Source: Streptomyces sp. CB01635 (GTDB taxonomy: Bacteria; Actinomycetota; Actinomycetes; Streptomycetales; Streptomycetaceae). From it: a stretch of 64,000 nucleotides of DNA. The stretch is taken from the NCBI RefSeq assembly GCF_002803065.1, contig NZ_NNBL01000011.1, positions 106,424-170,423 of the forward strand. Reading direction: 5' to 3'. Shown piece after piece: positions 16,735 through 25,234 of the stretch. The position numbers and the translations under genes were made by a program. Positions within the stretch are counted from its first letter, which is position 1. The number at the start of each line of letters is the position of its first letter. The notes beneath the pieces were generated by a model. The model did not search any database and was not told the DNA's origin. It saw only the letters and a list, made by a program, of their open reading frames with translations.

Positions 16735-17566
16735 TCTCCGAGCGGATCTTCGCCGCGGTCGCGGCCGCCGCGTCGAGGTCCACCTCGGAGGGGGCCTGAA
16801 GGGCGATCTCGGGGGTGATCTCGGCGACGGTGGCGCCGGTGTTCCCGTCGGCCCAGGCGCACATCGGGATGGTCGCCTGCGCCTTGGTGAGCACCTGGCA
16901 CGTGATGGTGACGTCGGAGCCGGCCGGCTTGAAGTCCTTGGCGGGCACGGCGACTTCGGCGCCGTCGCTCTTGGCGGCGCCCTGCATCATGTTCTTGCGG
17001 GCCAGGTCGGTGTTCTTGAACCGGCCGTACATGCCGGAGATCACCACACCCGCGTTCTTCTTGGCGGGGTCGGTCGCGGCGTACTGGCCGACGGCCGCCT
17101 TGGTGTCGCGTGCGTCCCAGGCGCCGTCCGCCTCGTCCTCGATCTCCTTGCCCTGGGTGCCGGACAGGTCCTCGGTGAGGGTGTACCTCCCGTCGAGGAC
17201 GGTCTTCGGGATGGTCAGCTTGTACTCGGCCGCCGGGAAGCTCTTGTCGACCTCCGAGCCGAGCATGGCGACCGCGACGATGCCGATGACGACGACGCCG
17301 ACCGCGCCGCCGACGATGCCGAGAATCATCCCGACCCGCCGCTTCTTGGGCGGCGGGCCCATCGGGGCACCGCCCCATCCGGGGTAGGGGGCACCGCCCG
17401 GGTAGGGCTGCTGGGCGTACGGACCGGGCTGGCCCGGCTGGGCGTACGGACCGGGCTGGCCGTGCGGGCCGGGCTGCTGCGGACCGTAGGGGCCGGGCCG
17501 GCCGTAGGGCCCGGCCGGGGGCTGCTGGCCGTACGGGCCGGGCTGGGGTGGCTGAGGCGTGGACAC
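16715..17566 (-). CDS. Membrane protein with Pro/Gly/Tyr-rich N-terminus
   Basis: About 283 residues from GTG 17566; ATG 17584 (M-E-Y-F-A-D) is also possible, and GGAG fits either poorly. The first about 75 residues are Q-P-G-P-Y-G/A-type low complexity. They are followed by K-K-R-R and a transmembrane helix (M-I-L-G-I-V-G-G-A-V-G-V-V-V), leaving an about 180-residue extracellular domain with two Cys (C-Q-V, M-C-A-W) that probably form a disulfide. Such proteins are common in Streptomyces and uncharacterised. The end overlaps the DUF3291 gene by 20 bp, convergently. Confidence 0.75.
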   Translation of the reverse strand: MSTPQPPQPGPYGQQPPAGPYGRPGPYGPQQPGPHGQPGPYAQPGQPGPYAQQPYPGGAPYPGWGGAPMGPPPKKRRVGMILGIVGGAVGVVVIGIVAVAMLGSEVDKSFPAAEYKLTIPKTVLDGRYTLTEDLSGTQGKEIEDEADGAWDARDTKAAVGQYAATDPAKKNAGVVISGMYGRFKNTDLARKNMMQGAAKSDGAEVAVPAKDFKPAGSDVTITCQVLTKAQATIPMCAWADGNTGATVAEITPEIALQAPSEVDLDAAAATAAKIRSEIRKPIG

Positions 17567-17656
17567 GTCAGCAAAATACTCCATGCGGGTGACACACCCC
17601 CACACCCCGGACACCCCGGATGGGCCCGGACTCGCCGGGTCCCGCTCGGGCGAGCC

Positions 17657-18766
17657 CTAGGGCTGCTGCGCGCCCTCCCCGATCGTCGACTCGACCTCCG
17701 CGACGCGCTCCAGTTCCTCCGCCGCGAAGCGTTCCGCGTCGAGCTTCTCGGCGATCTCCTCGTCCTGGGCCATCAGCTGGTCGAGGTTCGAGTTGCCCAT
17801 CTCGAAGACGCCCATGTCGACGTACGCCTGCTGGAGGCGCTTGCCCCACAGGCCGATGTCCTTGACGCAGGGCACGATCCGGGAGAAGAGCAGCTGGCGG
17901 AAGAGGGCCAGGAACTCGGACTGCTCGCTGTACTCGTCGGCCTCCGCCTTGGAGATGCCGAAGTTCTCCAGGACCTCGACGCCGCGCAGCCGGTCGCGCA
18001 TCAGGTAGCAGCCTTCGATGACGAACTCCTCGCGCTCGCGCAGTTCGGCATCGGTGAGCTGCTTGTAGTAGTCGCGCAGGGCCATCCGCCCGAAGGCCAC
18101 ATGGCGGGCCTCGTCCTGCATGACGTACGCGAGGATCTGCTGGGGCAGCGGCTTGTCCGTGGTGTCGCGGATCATGCCGAACGCGGCGAGCGCCAGGCCC
18201 TCGATGAGGACCTGCATGCCGAGGTAGGGCATGTCCCAGCGGGAGTCGCGCAGGGTGTCGCCGAGGAGCGACTGGAGGTTGTCGTTGATCGGGTAGAGCA
18301 TCCCGACCTTCTCGTGCAGGAAGCGGCCGAAGATCTCCGCGTGCCGGGCCTCGTCCATGGTCTGGGTCGCCGAGTAGAACTTGGCGTCCATGTCGGGGAC
18401 GGACTCGACGATGCGGGCGGCGCACACCATCGCGCCCTGCTCACCGTGCAGGAACTGGCTGAACTGCCAGGACGCGTAGTGCTTGCGCAGCTCGCCCTTG
18501 TCCTGGTCCGTCATCTTCGCCCAGTGCCGGGTGCCGTAGAGGGTCAGCGCCTCGTCGGGAGTGCCGAGCGGGTTGTGGGGATCGACCTCGAGGCCCCAGT
18601 CGATGCGCTTGGCACCGTCCCACTGCTTGTCCTTGCCCTTCTGGTAGAGCGCGAGGAGGCGGTCCCTGCCCTCGTCGTACTCCCAGCTGAATCTTGCCGA
18701 ACCAGCCGCAGGTACTTGCCAGTTGAGCTCCTCGGGCGCCCTGGTGTACAGCTCATGCGTCGACAT
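17657..18766 (-). CDS. Ferritin-like diiron protein
   Basis: A 369-residue cytoplasmic helical protein starting MSTHELYTRAPEELNWQVPA. Two D-E-A-R-H motifs (D-E-A-R-H-A-E-I-F near 155 and D-E-A-R-H-V-A-F near 220) with an additional Glu in each helix pair match the carboxylate-bridged diiron centre of ferritin-like or R2-like oxidases. The reaction is unknown. It is divergent from a second diiron protein (18916), and the about 150 bp between them should hold both promoters. Known relatives include N-oxygenases and desaturase-like enzymes. Confidence 0.8.
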   Translation of the reverse strand: MSTHELYTRAPEELNWQVPAAGSARFSWEYDEGRDRLLALYQKGKDKQWDGAKRIDWGLEVDPHNPLGTPDEALTLYGTRHWAKMTDQDKGELRKHYASWQFSQFLHGEQGAMVCAARIVESVPDMDAKFYSATQTMDEARHAEIFGRFLHEKVGMLYPINDNLQSLLGDTLRDSRWDMPYLGMQVLIEGLALAAFGMIRDTTDKPLPQQILAYVMQDEARHVAFGRMALRDYYKQLTDAELREREEFVIEGCYLMRDRLRGVEVLENFGISKAEADEYSEQSEFLALFRQLLFSRIVPCVKDIGLWGKRLQQAYVDMGVFEMGNSNLDQLMAQDEEIAEKLDAERFAAEELERVAEVESTIGEGAQQP

Positions 18767-18915
18767 ACAGGCAGGCTCACACGCTTGTGGACACGGGGTC
18801 AACAAGTGACGCGCAAGGGATTGACGGCCTTGCTGACAGGCAGTCTCATAAGACGTGACCGCTGGTAACTCCTGTGCCGCGGCACCGTTTCCCGTACGAC
18901 GAGGTGGAGACAGCC

Positions 18916-19854
18916 ATGACGACCGTGACGGAAGCCGACGCGTTCGAGGGTCTGCGCGACGCGCTCGGGCTGCTCAAGGACCGCGAGCAGGTGGCCGAGC
19001 GCCTGCTCGACTCCTCCGCCAAGCACTCCTTCGACCCGGACAAGGAGCTGGACTGGGACGCCCCCGACGTCGAGGGCATGTGGTACTGGCCCCCGGAGCT
19101 CTGCTCGCTCTACGACACCCCCATGTGGAAGCGGATGCCGCAGGAGCAGCGCATCGAGCTCTCCAAGTACGAGGCCGCCTCCATGGCGTCCATGGGCGTC
19201 TGGTTCGAGATCATCCTGATGCAGCTCCTCGTACGGCACATCTACGACAAGTCGCTGACCAGCAGCCATGTGCGCTACGCCCTCACGGAGATCGCCGACG
19301 AGTGCCGGCACTCCATGATGTTCGCCCGCATGATCAAGAGGAGCGTCGGCGAGAGCTTTCCCATGCCGCGTATCCACCACAACCTGGGGCGCGTGCTCAA
19401 GACGATCTCCACGACGCCGGGATCCTTCGCGGCGACGCTGCTCGGCGAGGAGATCATCGACTGGATGCAGCGGATGACGTTCCCGGACGAGCGCGTCCAG
19501 CCGCTGGTGCGCGGCATCACCCGCATCCACGTCATCGAGGAGGCGCGGCACGTGCGCTACGCCCGTGAGGAGCTGCGCCGCCAGATGGTGAAGTGCGGCC
19601 CGGCGGAGGGGGCGTACACCCGGATCGTGTGCGGCGAGGCCGCCCGCGTGATCTACACGGCGTTCCACAACCCGGCCGCCTACGAGCGGGCGGGGCTCGA
19701 CCCGAAGGAGGCGCTGGCGCAGGTCAAGGCCAGCGGCCACCGGCGCGAGATCATGCAGACCGGCGCCAAGCGCCTGACGGACTTCCTGGACGACATCGGG
19801 GTCATGCGGGGCGTCGGACGCAGGCTGTGGAAGTCGTCCGGACTGCTCGCCTGA
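18916..19854 (+). CDS. AurF-like diiron oxygenase
   Basis: A 312-residue protein starting MTTVTEADAFEGLRDALGLL, ribosome site GGTGGAGA. It fits the AurF (p-aminobenzoate N-oxygenase) group of diiron enzymes: E-I-A-D-E-C-R-H-S-M-M-F (about 130-141) and H-V-I-E-E-A-R-H-V-R-Y-A (about 205-216) supply the metal ligands. AurF oxidises aryl amines to nitro groups, but relatives have diverse or unknown substrates, and no biosynthetic cluster surrounds this one. The last 68 bp are repeated in degenerate form 102 bp downstream. A TetR regulator follows. Confidence 0.8.
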   Translation: MTTVTEADAFEGLRDALGLLKDREQVAERLLDSSAKHSFDPDKELDWDAPDVEGMWYWPPELCSLYDTPMWKRMPQEQRIELSKYEAASMASMGVWFEIILMQLLVRHIYDKSLTSSHVRYALTEIADECRHSMMFARMIKRSVGESFPMPRIHHNLGRVLKTISTTPGSFAATLLGEEIIDWMQRMTFPDERVQPLVRGITRIHVIEEARHVRYAREELRRQMVKCGPAEGAYTRIVCGEAARVIYTAFHNPAAYERAGLDPKEALAQVKASGHRREIMQTGAKRLTDFLDDIGVMRGVGRRLWKSSGLLA

Positions 19855-19886
19855 CCGCCACGCAGCGGAGCCGCACATCGACAATG

Positions 19887-19954
19887 CCTGGACGACACCG
19901 GCGTCATGCGGGGCACCGGACACAAGCTGTGGAAGTCGTCCGGACTGCTCGCCT
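19887..19954 (+). repeat. Duplicated 3' end of the AurF-like gene
   Basis: The 68 bp at 19887-19954 copy 19785-19852 with a handful of mismatches. The copy would encode D-D-T-G-V-M-R-G-T-G-H-K-L-W-K-S-S-G-L-L-A against D-D-I-G-V-M-R-G-V-G-R-R-L-W-K-S-S-G-L-L-A in the gene. The intervening 34 bp are not duplicated. It lacks its own start and is a decayed fragment. Confidence 0.85.
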
Positions 19955-20028
19955 CGGACTGCGCCCGGGGCCCGGCGGAGCGCCTCCGTACAGGACCCTC
20001 GCACGAAAAGCCGGTTACGCTGCGGGAC

Positions 20029-20754
20029 ATGACCTCGGCACCCGGAACCCGCGCGTACCGACGGCTCAGCGTCGAGGAGCGTCGCAGCCAGCTCCTCGTC
20101 GCCGCGCTGTCCCTCTTCGCGCACCGGGCACCCGAGGAGGTGTCCCTCGACGACGTGGCGGAGGCGGCCGGTGTCTCGCGGCCGCTCGTCTACCGGTACT
20201 TCCCCGGCGGCAAGCAGCAGTTGTACGAGGCCGCGCTGCGCTCCGCGGCCGACGAGCTGGAGAAGTGCTTCGCGGAGCCGCAGGAAGGACCGCTGAGCGG
20301 CCGGCTCACGCGGGCCCTCGACCGCTACCTCGGTTTCGTGGACCAGCACGACATGGGGTTCGCCGCGCTGCTCCAGGGCGGCAGCGTGGTGGAGACGTCG
20401 CGGACGACGTCGATCGTGGACGGCGTGCGCAGGGCGGCGGCCGAGCACATCCTGAGCCATCTCGCCGTGGCGGACCCGGGTCCCCGGTTGCGGATGACCG
20501 TACGCATGTGGATCACGGCCGTGGAGGCGGCCTCGCTGATCTGGCTCGACGAGGACAAGAAGCCGCCGCTGGACGAGCTGCGCGACGGGCTCGTCGACCA
20601 GTTCATGGCCGTCCTCACGGCGACGGCGGGCCGCGACCCGCAGACCGCCGAGGCGGTGCGGCACGCGCTGGCCCTGGAGACGGCGGACGGGCCCGTGGGC
20701 CGGCTGGCCCGCCTGGTGCTGCCCGTGGTGAGTGACGCGGCACACCTGCTGTGA
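20029..20754 (+). CDS. TetR-family regulator
   Basis: A 241-residue regulator starting MTSAPGTRAYRRLSVEERRS. The helix-turn-helix includes V-S-L-D-D-V-A-E-A-A-G-V-S-R-P-L-V-Y-R-Y-F (about residues 39-59). The long C-terminal ligand domain is unassigned. An earlier in-frame start would read through the duplicated AurF fragment and is unlikely. Its position behind the diiron gene on the same strand suggests it controls the diiron pair. Confidence 0.85.
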   Translation: MTSAPGTRAYRRLSVEERRSQLLVAALSLFAHRAPEEVSLDDVAEAAGVSRPLVYRYFPGGKQQLYEAALRSAADELEKCFAEPQEGPLSGRLTRALDRYLGFVDQHDMGFAALLQGGSVVETSRTTSIVDGVRRAAAEHILSHLAVADPGPRLRMTVRMWITAVEAASLIWLDEDKKPPLDELRDGLVDQFMAVLTATAGRDPQTAEAVRHALALETADGPVGRLARLVLPVVSDAAHLL

Positions 20755-20764
20755 CACTGGTGCC

Positions 20765-21031
20765 GTGAAGAGCGAAGAGACGCCGTTCGTCGGCGGGCCG
20801 ATGGACGGGCGGGTGCTGCCCGTGCTGCTGGGACCGACGGGGCATCCGCCGAAGGTGTACCGCATCCCGGTGCCGGGCCCCGACGGTTCCCCGGGCACGG
20901 TGCTCATCTACCGCCGGGTGCCGATGACCCCCGGCAAGATCCGGTTCACTCACCGCTGGAAGTACGAGTACGACCCTTCGGGGCGCGACGACAGCGGGCT
21001 CCGGTGGCCCTGGTCCAAGCCGCGTCCGTAG
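20765..21031 (+). CDS. Small conserved hypothetical protein
   Basis: 88 residues from GTG 20765, 10 bp after the TetR stop, so co-transcription is likely. It contains F-V-G-G-P-M-D-G-R, V-Y-R-I-P-V-P and Y-R-R-V-P motifs, with a Trp/Lys/Tyr-rich C-terminus. No signal peptide or transmembrane segment. The G-G-P-x-D-G motif is typical of small actinomycete hypotheticals. Function unknown. Confidence 0.65.
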   Translation: MKSEETPFVGGPMDGRVLPVLLGPTGHPPKVYRIPVPGPDGSPGTVLIYRRVPMTPGKIRFTHRWKYEYDPSGRDDSGLRWPWSKPRP

Positions 21032-21179
21032 CAGCCGACATCGTAGATCACCTTCGTGGAGTCCCCCGGCCGGGTGAGGTCCTTGGGCCGAACCGCCCAG
21101 CAGGAGGCGCGCGGGCGGGCGGACGTGTTGATGCTCACGGTGCGGGACGGACGGACCGCCCCGCACCGGAGGTGATGAC

Positions 21180-22331
21180 GTGTCAGGAAGCCTTCTGCGG
21201 TGGGCCTGTGCGGCGGCGGTGGCATCGACGCTCGCGGCGCCGGGGCCCGCGTCCGCCGCACCCACACCGGACCCCCAGCCCCTCCCCGCGGCCAACCGCA
21301 ACGCCGTCGCCACACTCCTGACGGATCTTCAGCGCCTTTACCAGGAAGCCGAGAAGGCCACCGAGAAGTACAACGCGACCGCCGAGAAGCTCAAGAAGCG
21401 CCGGAAGACGGCCGGCGACCTGGCCCGCAAGCTGGCCACGGCCCGCACCTCGCTCCACGAAAGCCGGGGCGCGGCAGGACGCCTCGCCCGCGAGCAGTAC
21501 CAGGGCAGCAGCAACCTCTCCCCCTACCTGCGCCTGCTCCTCGCCCGCGACCCGCAGCACGCCCTCGACCAGGGCCATGTGATCCGGCGCGTGGCCCAGG
21601 AGCGCATGGCGACCGTGGACCGGCTCGTCGGCGGCGAGAAGCGCGCCGACAGCCTGGCGACGCAGGCACGCAAGGCGCTCGCCGAGCAGACTCGGCTGTC
21701 GGAGCGGCAGAAGAAGGACCGGGACGCTGTCCAGGCCCGCCTCAAGGACGTCGAGAGGCTGCTCGCCTCACTCGGCCCGGGCCAGCTCGCCGAGCTGACC
21801 CGCCTGGAGGACGCGGGGATGGCGAAGGCCCAGAAAACGTTCATGGCGTCGGGCGCGCTCAGTTCACAGCAGGCGCCGTCACGGGCCGGGGACGCGGCAG
21901 TCGCGTACGCGGTGAAGCAGATCGGGAAGCCGTACGTGTGGGGCGCGGAAGGGCCCGCGTCGTTCGACTGCTCGGGGCTCACGTCGCAGGCGTGGGAGCA
22001 CGCGGGCGAGGTCATTCCCCGCACCTCGCAGGAGCAGTGGGCGAAACTGCCGCGCGTCCCGCTGAACAAGCTGCGGCCCGGGGATCTCGTCGTGTACTTC
22101 CGCGAGGCCACGCACGTGGCGATGTACCTGGGCGACGGGATGGTGGTGCAGGCGCCGCGGCCGGGCGCGAAGGTCAAGGTGTCGCCGATCGCGGCCAACC
22201 CGCTGCTCGGCGCCGTCCGCCCCGATCAGGGAGACGTGTCGATGAAGGGCTACACCCCGCCGAAGCTGCCCGGGGGCGCGACGGGCGGCGACGACACCGG
22301 GTACGGCGCCGCGGGGGCGCCCACCGGCTGA
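21180..22331 (+). CDS. NlpC/P60 cell-wall endopeptidase
   Basis: 383 residues from GTG 21180, directly behind GGAGGTGAT, an essentially perfect anti-16S match. It has a signal peptide (to about residue 26, A-S-A-A) and a long coiled-coil (about 45-200, many E-K, R-L, L-A-R). These are followed by the NlpC/P60 domain with catalytic Cys in F-D-C-S-G-L-T (about 265-271) and His in A-T-H-V-A-M-Y-L-G-D-G. It should cleave the D-Glu-DAP bond of peptide stems outside the cell. The layout matches RipA-type proteins. Confidence 0.92.
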   Translation: MSGSLLRWACAAAVASTLAAPGPASAAPTPDPQPLPAANRNAVATLLTDLQRLYQEAEKATEKYNATAEKLKKRRKTAGDLARKLATARTSLHESRGAAGRLAREQYQGSSNLSPYLRLLLARDPQHALDQGHVIRRVAQERMATVDRLVGGEKRADSLATQARKALAEQTRLSERQKKDRDAVQARLKDVERLLASLGPGQLAELTRLEDAGMAKAQKTFMASGALSSQQAPSRAGDAAVAYAVKQIGKPYVWGAEGPASFDCSGLTSQAWEHAGEVIPRTSQEQWAKLPRVPLNKLRPGDLVVYFREATHVAMYLGDGMVVQAPRPGAKVKVSPIAANPLLGAVRPDQGDVSMKGYTPPKLPGGATGGDDTGYGAAGAPTG

Positions 22332-22354
22332 CCGGTGCGCGCCCCGCCGCGGGA

Positions 22355-23605
22355 TCAGCCGGAGACGGAGGCCAGGTAGGCGTTCGTCTTCTCGGGCTCA
22401 TAGAAGAAGTTCTCGAAGTCGGCCGGGTTGTTGAAGCCGTTCGCGAAGCGGTCGGCGACCGGCTGGAGCTGGCCGGCGGCGCCGATCAGGTTGAGGACGT
22501 GCTCCGGCGGGACGCCCAGCATCGCGTTGGTCCACTTCACGACGTGCTGCGCGGTGTCCCAGTAGCGGTCGAAGGTGGACTGCATCCACTCCTCGTCGAA
22601 CGGCTTGTCGCCGTGCTCGGTGATCGAGTCGAGGTACGAGGCGGCGCACTTGGACGCCGAGTTCGAACCCTGGCCCGTGATCGGGTCGTTGGCGACGACG
22701 ACATCGGCGACACCGAGGACCGCGCCGCCGCCGGGCAGCCGCCCGATCGGGTTGCGGACGGTCGGCGCGTAACGGCCGGCGAGGGTCGCGTTGGCGTCGG
22801 TCAGCTCGACCTTCGTGGCGCGCGCGTACTCCCAGGGCGTGAACTTCTCCATCAGCTCCAGGGTGAGGGCCAGGTGCTCCGAGGGGTCCTTGACGCCCTT
22901 GAAGGCGTCCAGCGGACCGCCGGGGATGCCCTCCCAGAACAGGATGTCCGCGCGGCCCGAGGTGGTGAGGGTCGGCATGACGAACAGCTCGCCGACGCCG
23001 GGCACCAGGTTGCAGCGCACGGCGTCGAATTCCGGGTGCTCGGGGCGGGGGCCCATGCCGTGCACGTACGCGACGGCAAGCGCGCGCTGCGGCTCGGTGT
23101 ACGGGGAGCGCGAGGCGTCGCGGCCGAACATCGAGACCAGCTCGCCCTTGCCGGCGGAGACGAGCACCAGGTCGTAGGTGCGGGCGAAGTAGTCGAGGTC
23201 GGAGACCGCGGCGCCGTGGATGACGAGCTGGCCGCCGCGCTGCGCGAACGTCTCCATCCAGCCGGCCATCTTCACGCGCTGGTCGACGGACTGCGCGTAG
23301 CCGTCGAGCTTGCCCACCCAGTCGATGGCGCGCTGCGAGGGGCCCGGGTCGAAGGAGCCGGGGGCGGCGACGGAGACGCCGAGGCCCTCGATCTTCGGGG
23401 CCTGGGACTCCCAGAAGTTCACCTGGAGGTCGCGCTCGTGCTGGAGCGCCGTGTCGAACATGCACTGCGTGGACATGACCCGGCCGGACCGGATCTCGTC
23501 CGCGGTGCGGTTGGACATCAGGGTGACCTCGTACCCGTTCGACTGGAGGCCGAGGGCGAGCTGGAGACCGGACTGTCCGGCTCCGACGACGAGTATCTTC
23601 CGCAT
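22355..23605 (-). CDS. Styrene-monooxygenase-like FAD monooxygenase (StyA family)
   Basis: 416 residues starting MRKILVVGAGQSGLQLALGL, the FAD-binding Rossmann motif. It lacks NAD(P)H-binding motifs, as expected for a two-component flavoprotein that receives FADH2 from a separate reductase (StyB type). Further family segments are G-S-F-D-P-G-P-S-Q-R-A-I-D and a late G-Q-G-S-N-S-A-S-K. No reductase gene is adjacent. It lies 33 bp downstream of cvnD and ends the conservon on the same strand, where some conservons carry a cytochrome P450. The substrate is unknown. Confidence 0.85.
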   Translation of the reverse strand: MRKILVVGAGQSGLQLALGLQSNGYEVTLMSNRTADEIRSGRVMSTQCMFDTALQHERDLQVNFWESQAPKIEGLGVSVAAPGSFDPGPSQRAIDWVGKLDGYAQSVDQRVKMAGWMETFAQRGGQLVIHGAAVSDLDYFARTYDLVLVSAGKGELVSMFGRDASRSPYTEPQRALAVAYVHGMGPRPEHPEFDAVRCNLVPGVGELFVMPTLTTSGRADILFWEGIPGGPLDAFKGVKDPSEHLALTLELMEKFTPWEYARATKVELTDANATLAGRYAPTVRNPIGRLPGGGAVLGVADVVVANDPITGQGSNSASKCAASYLDSITEHGDKPFDEEWMQSTFDRYWDTAQHVVKWTNAMLGVPPEHVLNLIGAAGQLQPVADRFANGFNNPADFENFFYEPEKTNAYLASVSG

Positions 23606-23638
23606 GCGGGTGCCTCTTCTACTGCTGAGGGGTGGTGG

Positions 23639-24322
23639 CTATTCGGGGGTGGCGTCGAGCGCGTGGCCGACGAGGGCCAGGAGGGTCTCGACGACCGAGA
23701 TGCGCTGCCGCGCGTCCATGATGAGGACAGGGATGTGCGGCGGCACCGTCAAAGCCTCGCGCACGTCGGCGGCGGCGAACTCGTCGGAGCCGTCGAAGTG
23801 GTTGACGGCGACGACGTACGGGAGCCCGCAGCTCTCGAAGTAGTCGAGGGCCGGGAAGCAGTCGGACAGCCGCCGGGTGTCGGCGAGCACGACCGCGCCG
23901 ATCGCGCCGCGCACCAGGTCGTCCCACATGAACCAGAAGCGCTGCTGCCCCGGCGTGCCGAAGAGGTAGAGCACCAGGTCGTCGTCGAGCGTGATCCGCC
24001 CGAAGTCCATGGCGACCGTGGTCGTGGTCTTGTCCGGGGTGGCGGTGAGGTCGTCGGTCTCCTCGCTCGCCTGGGTCATCAGCGCCTCGGTCTGGAGGGG
24101 CTGGATCTCCGAGACGGCGGTGACGAGGGTGGTCTTGCCGACGCCGAAGCCGCCGGCCACCACTATCTTCGTGGCGATCGGGGCGCGGGTGCGGTCCGTC
24201 TGCCAGGCCTGGAGCTCTTCCTGGGGCTCGAAGGCGATGGCTTCACGGCCGGACGACGGCTGGGCAGGTACGAAGGCGGGCGTGACGCCCTCGGTGACGC
24301 CTTCAGAGACGACGGAGTCCAC
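23639..24322 (-). CDS. cvnD: Conservon GTPase-like protein CvnD
   Basis: 227 residues from GTG 24322, overlapping cvnC by 20 bp. The P-loop G-G-F-G-V-G-K-T (about 58-65) and F-G-T-P-G-Q-Q-R-F-W (Walker B/switch region) place it in the ATP/GTP-binding MglA-like family. It is the small G-protein output of the conservon, thought to sit at the membrane with CvnA-C. Confidence 0.9.
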   Translation of the reverse strand: MDSVVSEGVTEGVTPAFVPAQPSSGREAIAFEPQEELQAWQTDRTRAPIATKIVVAGGFGVGKTTLVTAVSEIQPLQTEALMTQASEETDDLTATPDKTTTTVAMDFGRITLDDDLVLYLFGTPGQQRFWFMWDDLVRGAIGAVVLADTRRLSDCFPALDYFESCGLPYVVAVNHFDGSDEFAAADVREALTVPPHIPVLIMDARQRISVVETLLALVGHALDATPE

Positions 24323-24734
24323 TCAGCACCCTTTCAAGCAGTGCGCGGTCCGGCTGGCCCGGGCCGTGGCCGGTTCCGTAAACGCGGATCTTTCCCTGGT
24401 CGGCGAGGTCGCTGAGCAGTACGCGGACCACGCCGAGGGGCATCTTCAGGAGCGCGGCGATCTCGGCGACCGTGCGCATGCGGCGGCACAGCTCCACGAT
24501 CGCCCGCATCTCCGGCATGATCCGCGTCGAGAGCGTGCCCTGGCCTATCTCGAGGCGTTCCTCGGGCGCTTCGAGCGCGGCGACGAACGTCTCGACGAGC
24601 AGCACATGGCCGAAGCGGGTGCGGCCGCCGGTGAGCGAGTAGGGGCGCACCCGGGCCGGCTTGCGGTCGCCGCCCCGGGTGGGAAGTTTCGGGCCGCCGG
24701 TACTGAGATTGGTGACGCTACTGCTGCTGCTCAC
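24303..24734 (-). CDS. cvnC: Conservon protein CvnC (DUF742)
   Basis: 143 residues from GTG 24734, whose GTGA overlaps the cvnB stop. DUF742 features are R-V-R-P-Y-S-L-T-G-G-R-T and a C-terminal winged-helix-like part (L-K-M-P-L-G-V-V-R-V-L-L-S-D-L). It is a conservon component expected to interact with CvnA/B/D; biochemical role unclear. Confidence 0.88.
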   Translation of the reverse strand: MSSSSSVTNLSTGGPKLPTRGGDRKPARVRPYSLTGGRTRFGHVLLVETFVAALEAPEERLEIGQGTLSTRIMPEMRAIVELCRRMRTVAEIAALLKMPLGVVRVLLSDLADQGKIRVYGTGHGPGQPDRALLERVLSGLRRL

Positions 24735-25234
24735 TTGGCGTTCTCCATCGACTGGCGCAGTTCACTGCGGAGTTCGGGCGTGAGGACGTGCCCGGCACGG
24801 CCGACGAAGAGCGCCATGTGGTAGGCGACGACGCTCATGTCGCAGTCCGGGGTGGCGTGCACGCCGAGCAGTGAGCCGTCGCTGATGGACATGACGAAGA
24901 GGCTGCCTTCCTCCATCGCGACCATGGTCTGCTTGACGCTGCCGCCGTCCATCAGCTTGGCGGCACCGATGGTGAGGCTGCCGATGCCGGACACGATCGT
25001 GGCCAGGTCGGCGCTTGACCCCTTGGGTCCGCCGCTGTGGTCGGCAGGGCTCTCATTGTTCCTGCCGGGGTCGGAGGAGAGCAGGAGCAGCCCGTCGGAG
25101 GAGACGACCGCGACCGAGAGGAGCCCTGGCACCTCCTCCACCAGATTGGTCAGCAGCCAGTGCAGGTTGCGGGCTTCGGTACTGAGTCCGAATCCGGGGG
25201 TGGACGCACTCGGCGTGCGACTGGGCGCAGTCAA
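24731..25234 (-). CDS. cvnB: Conservon roadblock/LC7 protein CvnB
   Basis: 167 residues. The start is taken as TTG 25234-25232, because GAGGAGG lies at good distance and TTGA overlaps the cvnA stop. The first about 25 residues are Ser/Thr-rich, followed by the roadblock/LC7 domain (N-L-H-W-L-L-T-N-L-V-E-E-V-P-G-L, V-S-S-D-G-L-L-L, G-A-A-K-L). Such proteins regulate small GTPases as GAP-like partners, here presumably CvnD. Confidence 0.88.
   Translation of the reverse strand: MTAPSRTPSASTPGFGLSTEARNLHWLLTNLVEEVPGLLSVAVVSSDGLLLLSSDPGRNNESPADHSGGPKGSSADLATIVSGIGSLTIGAAKLMDGGSVKQTMVAMEEGSLFVMSISDGSLLGVHATPDCDMSVVAYHMALFVGRAGHVLTPELRSELRQSMENAK

Noticed and set aside
21200..24415. 1071-residue plus-strand frame across the NlpC gene and conservon
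   Set aside because: Shadow frame; it crosses genes on both strands and has no homology-like motifs.
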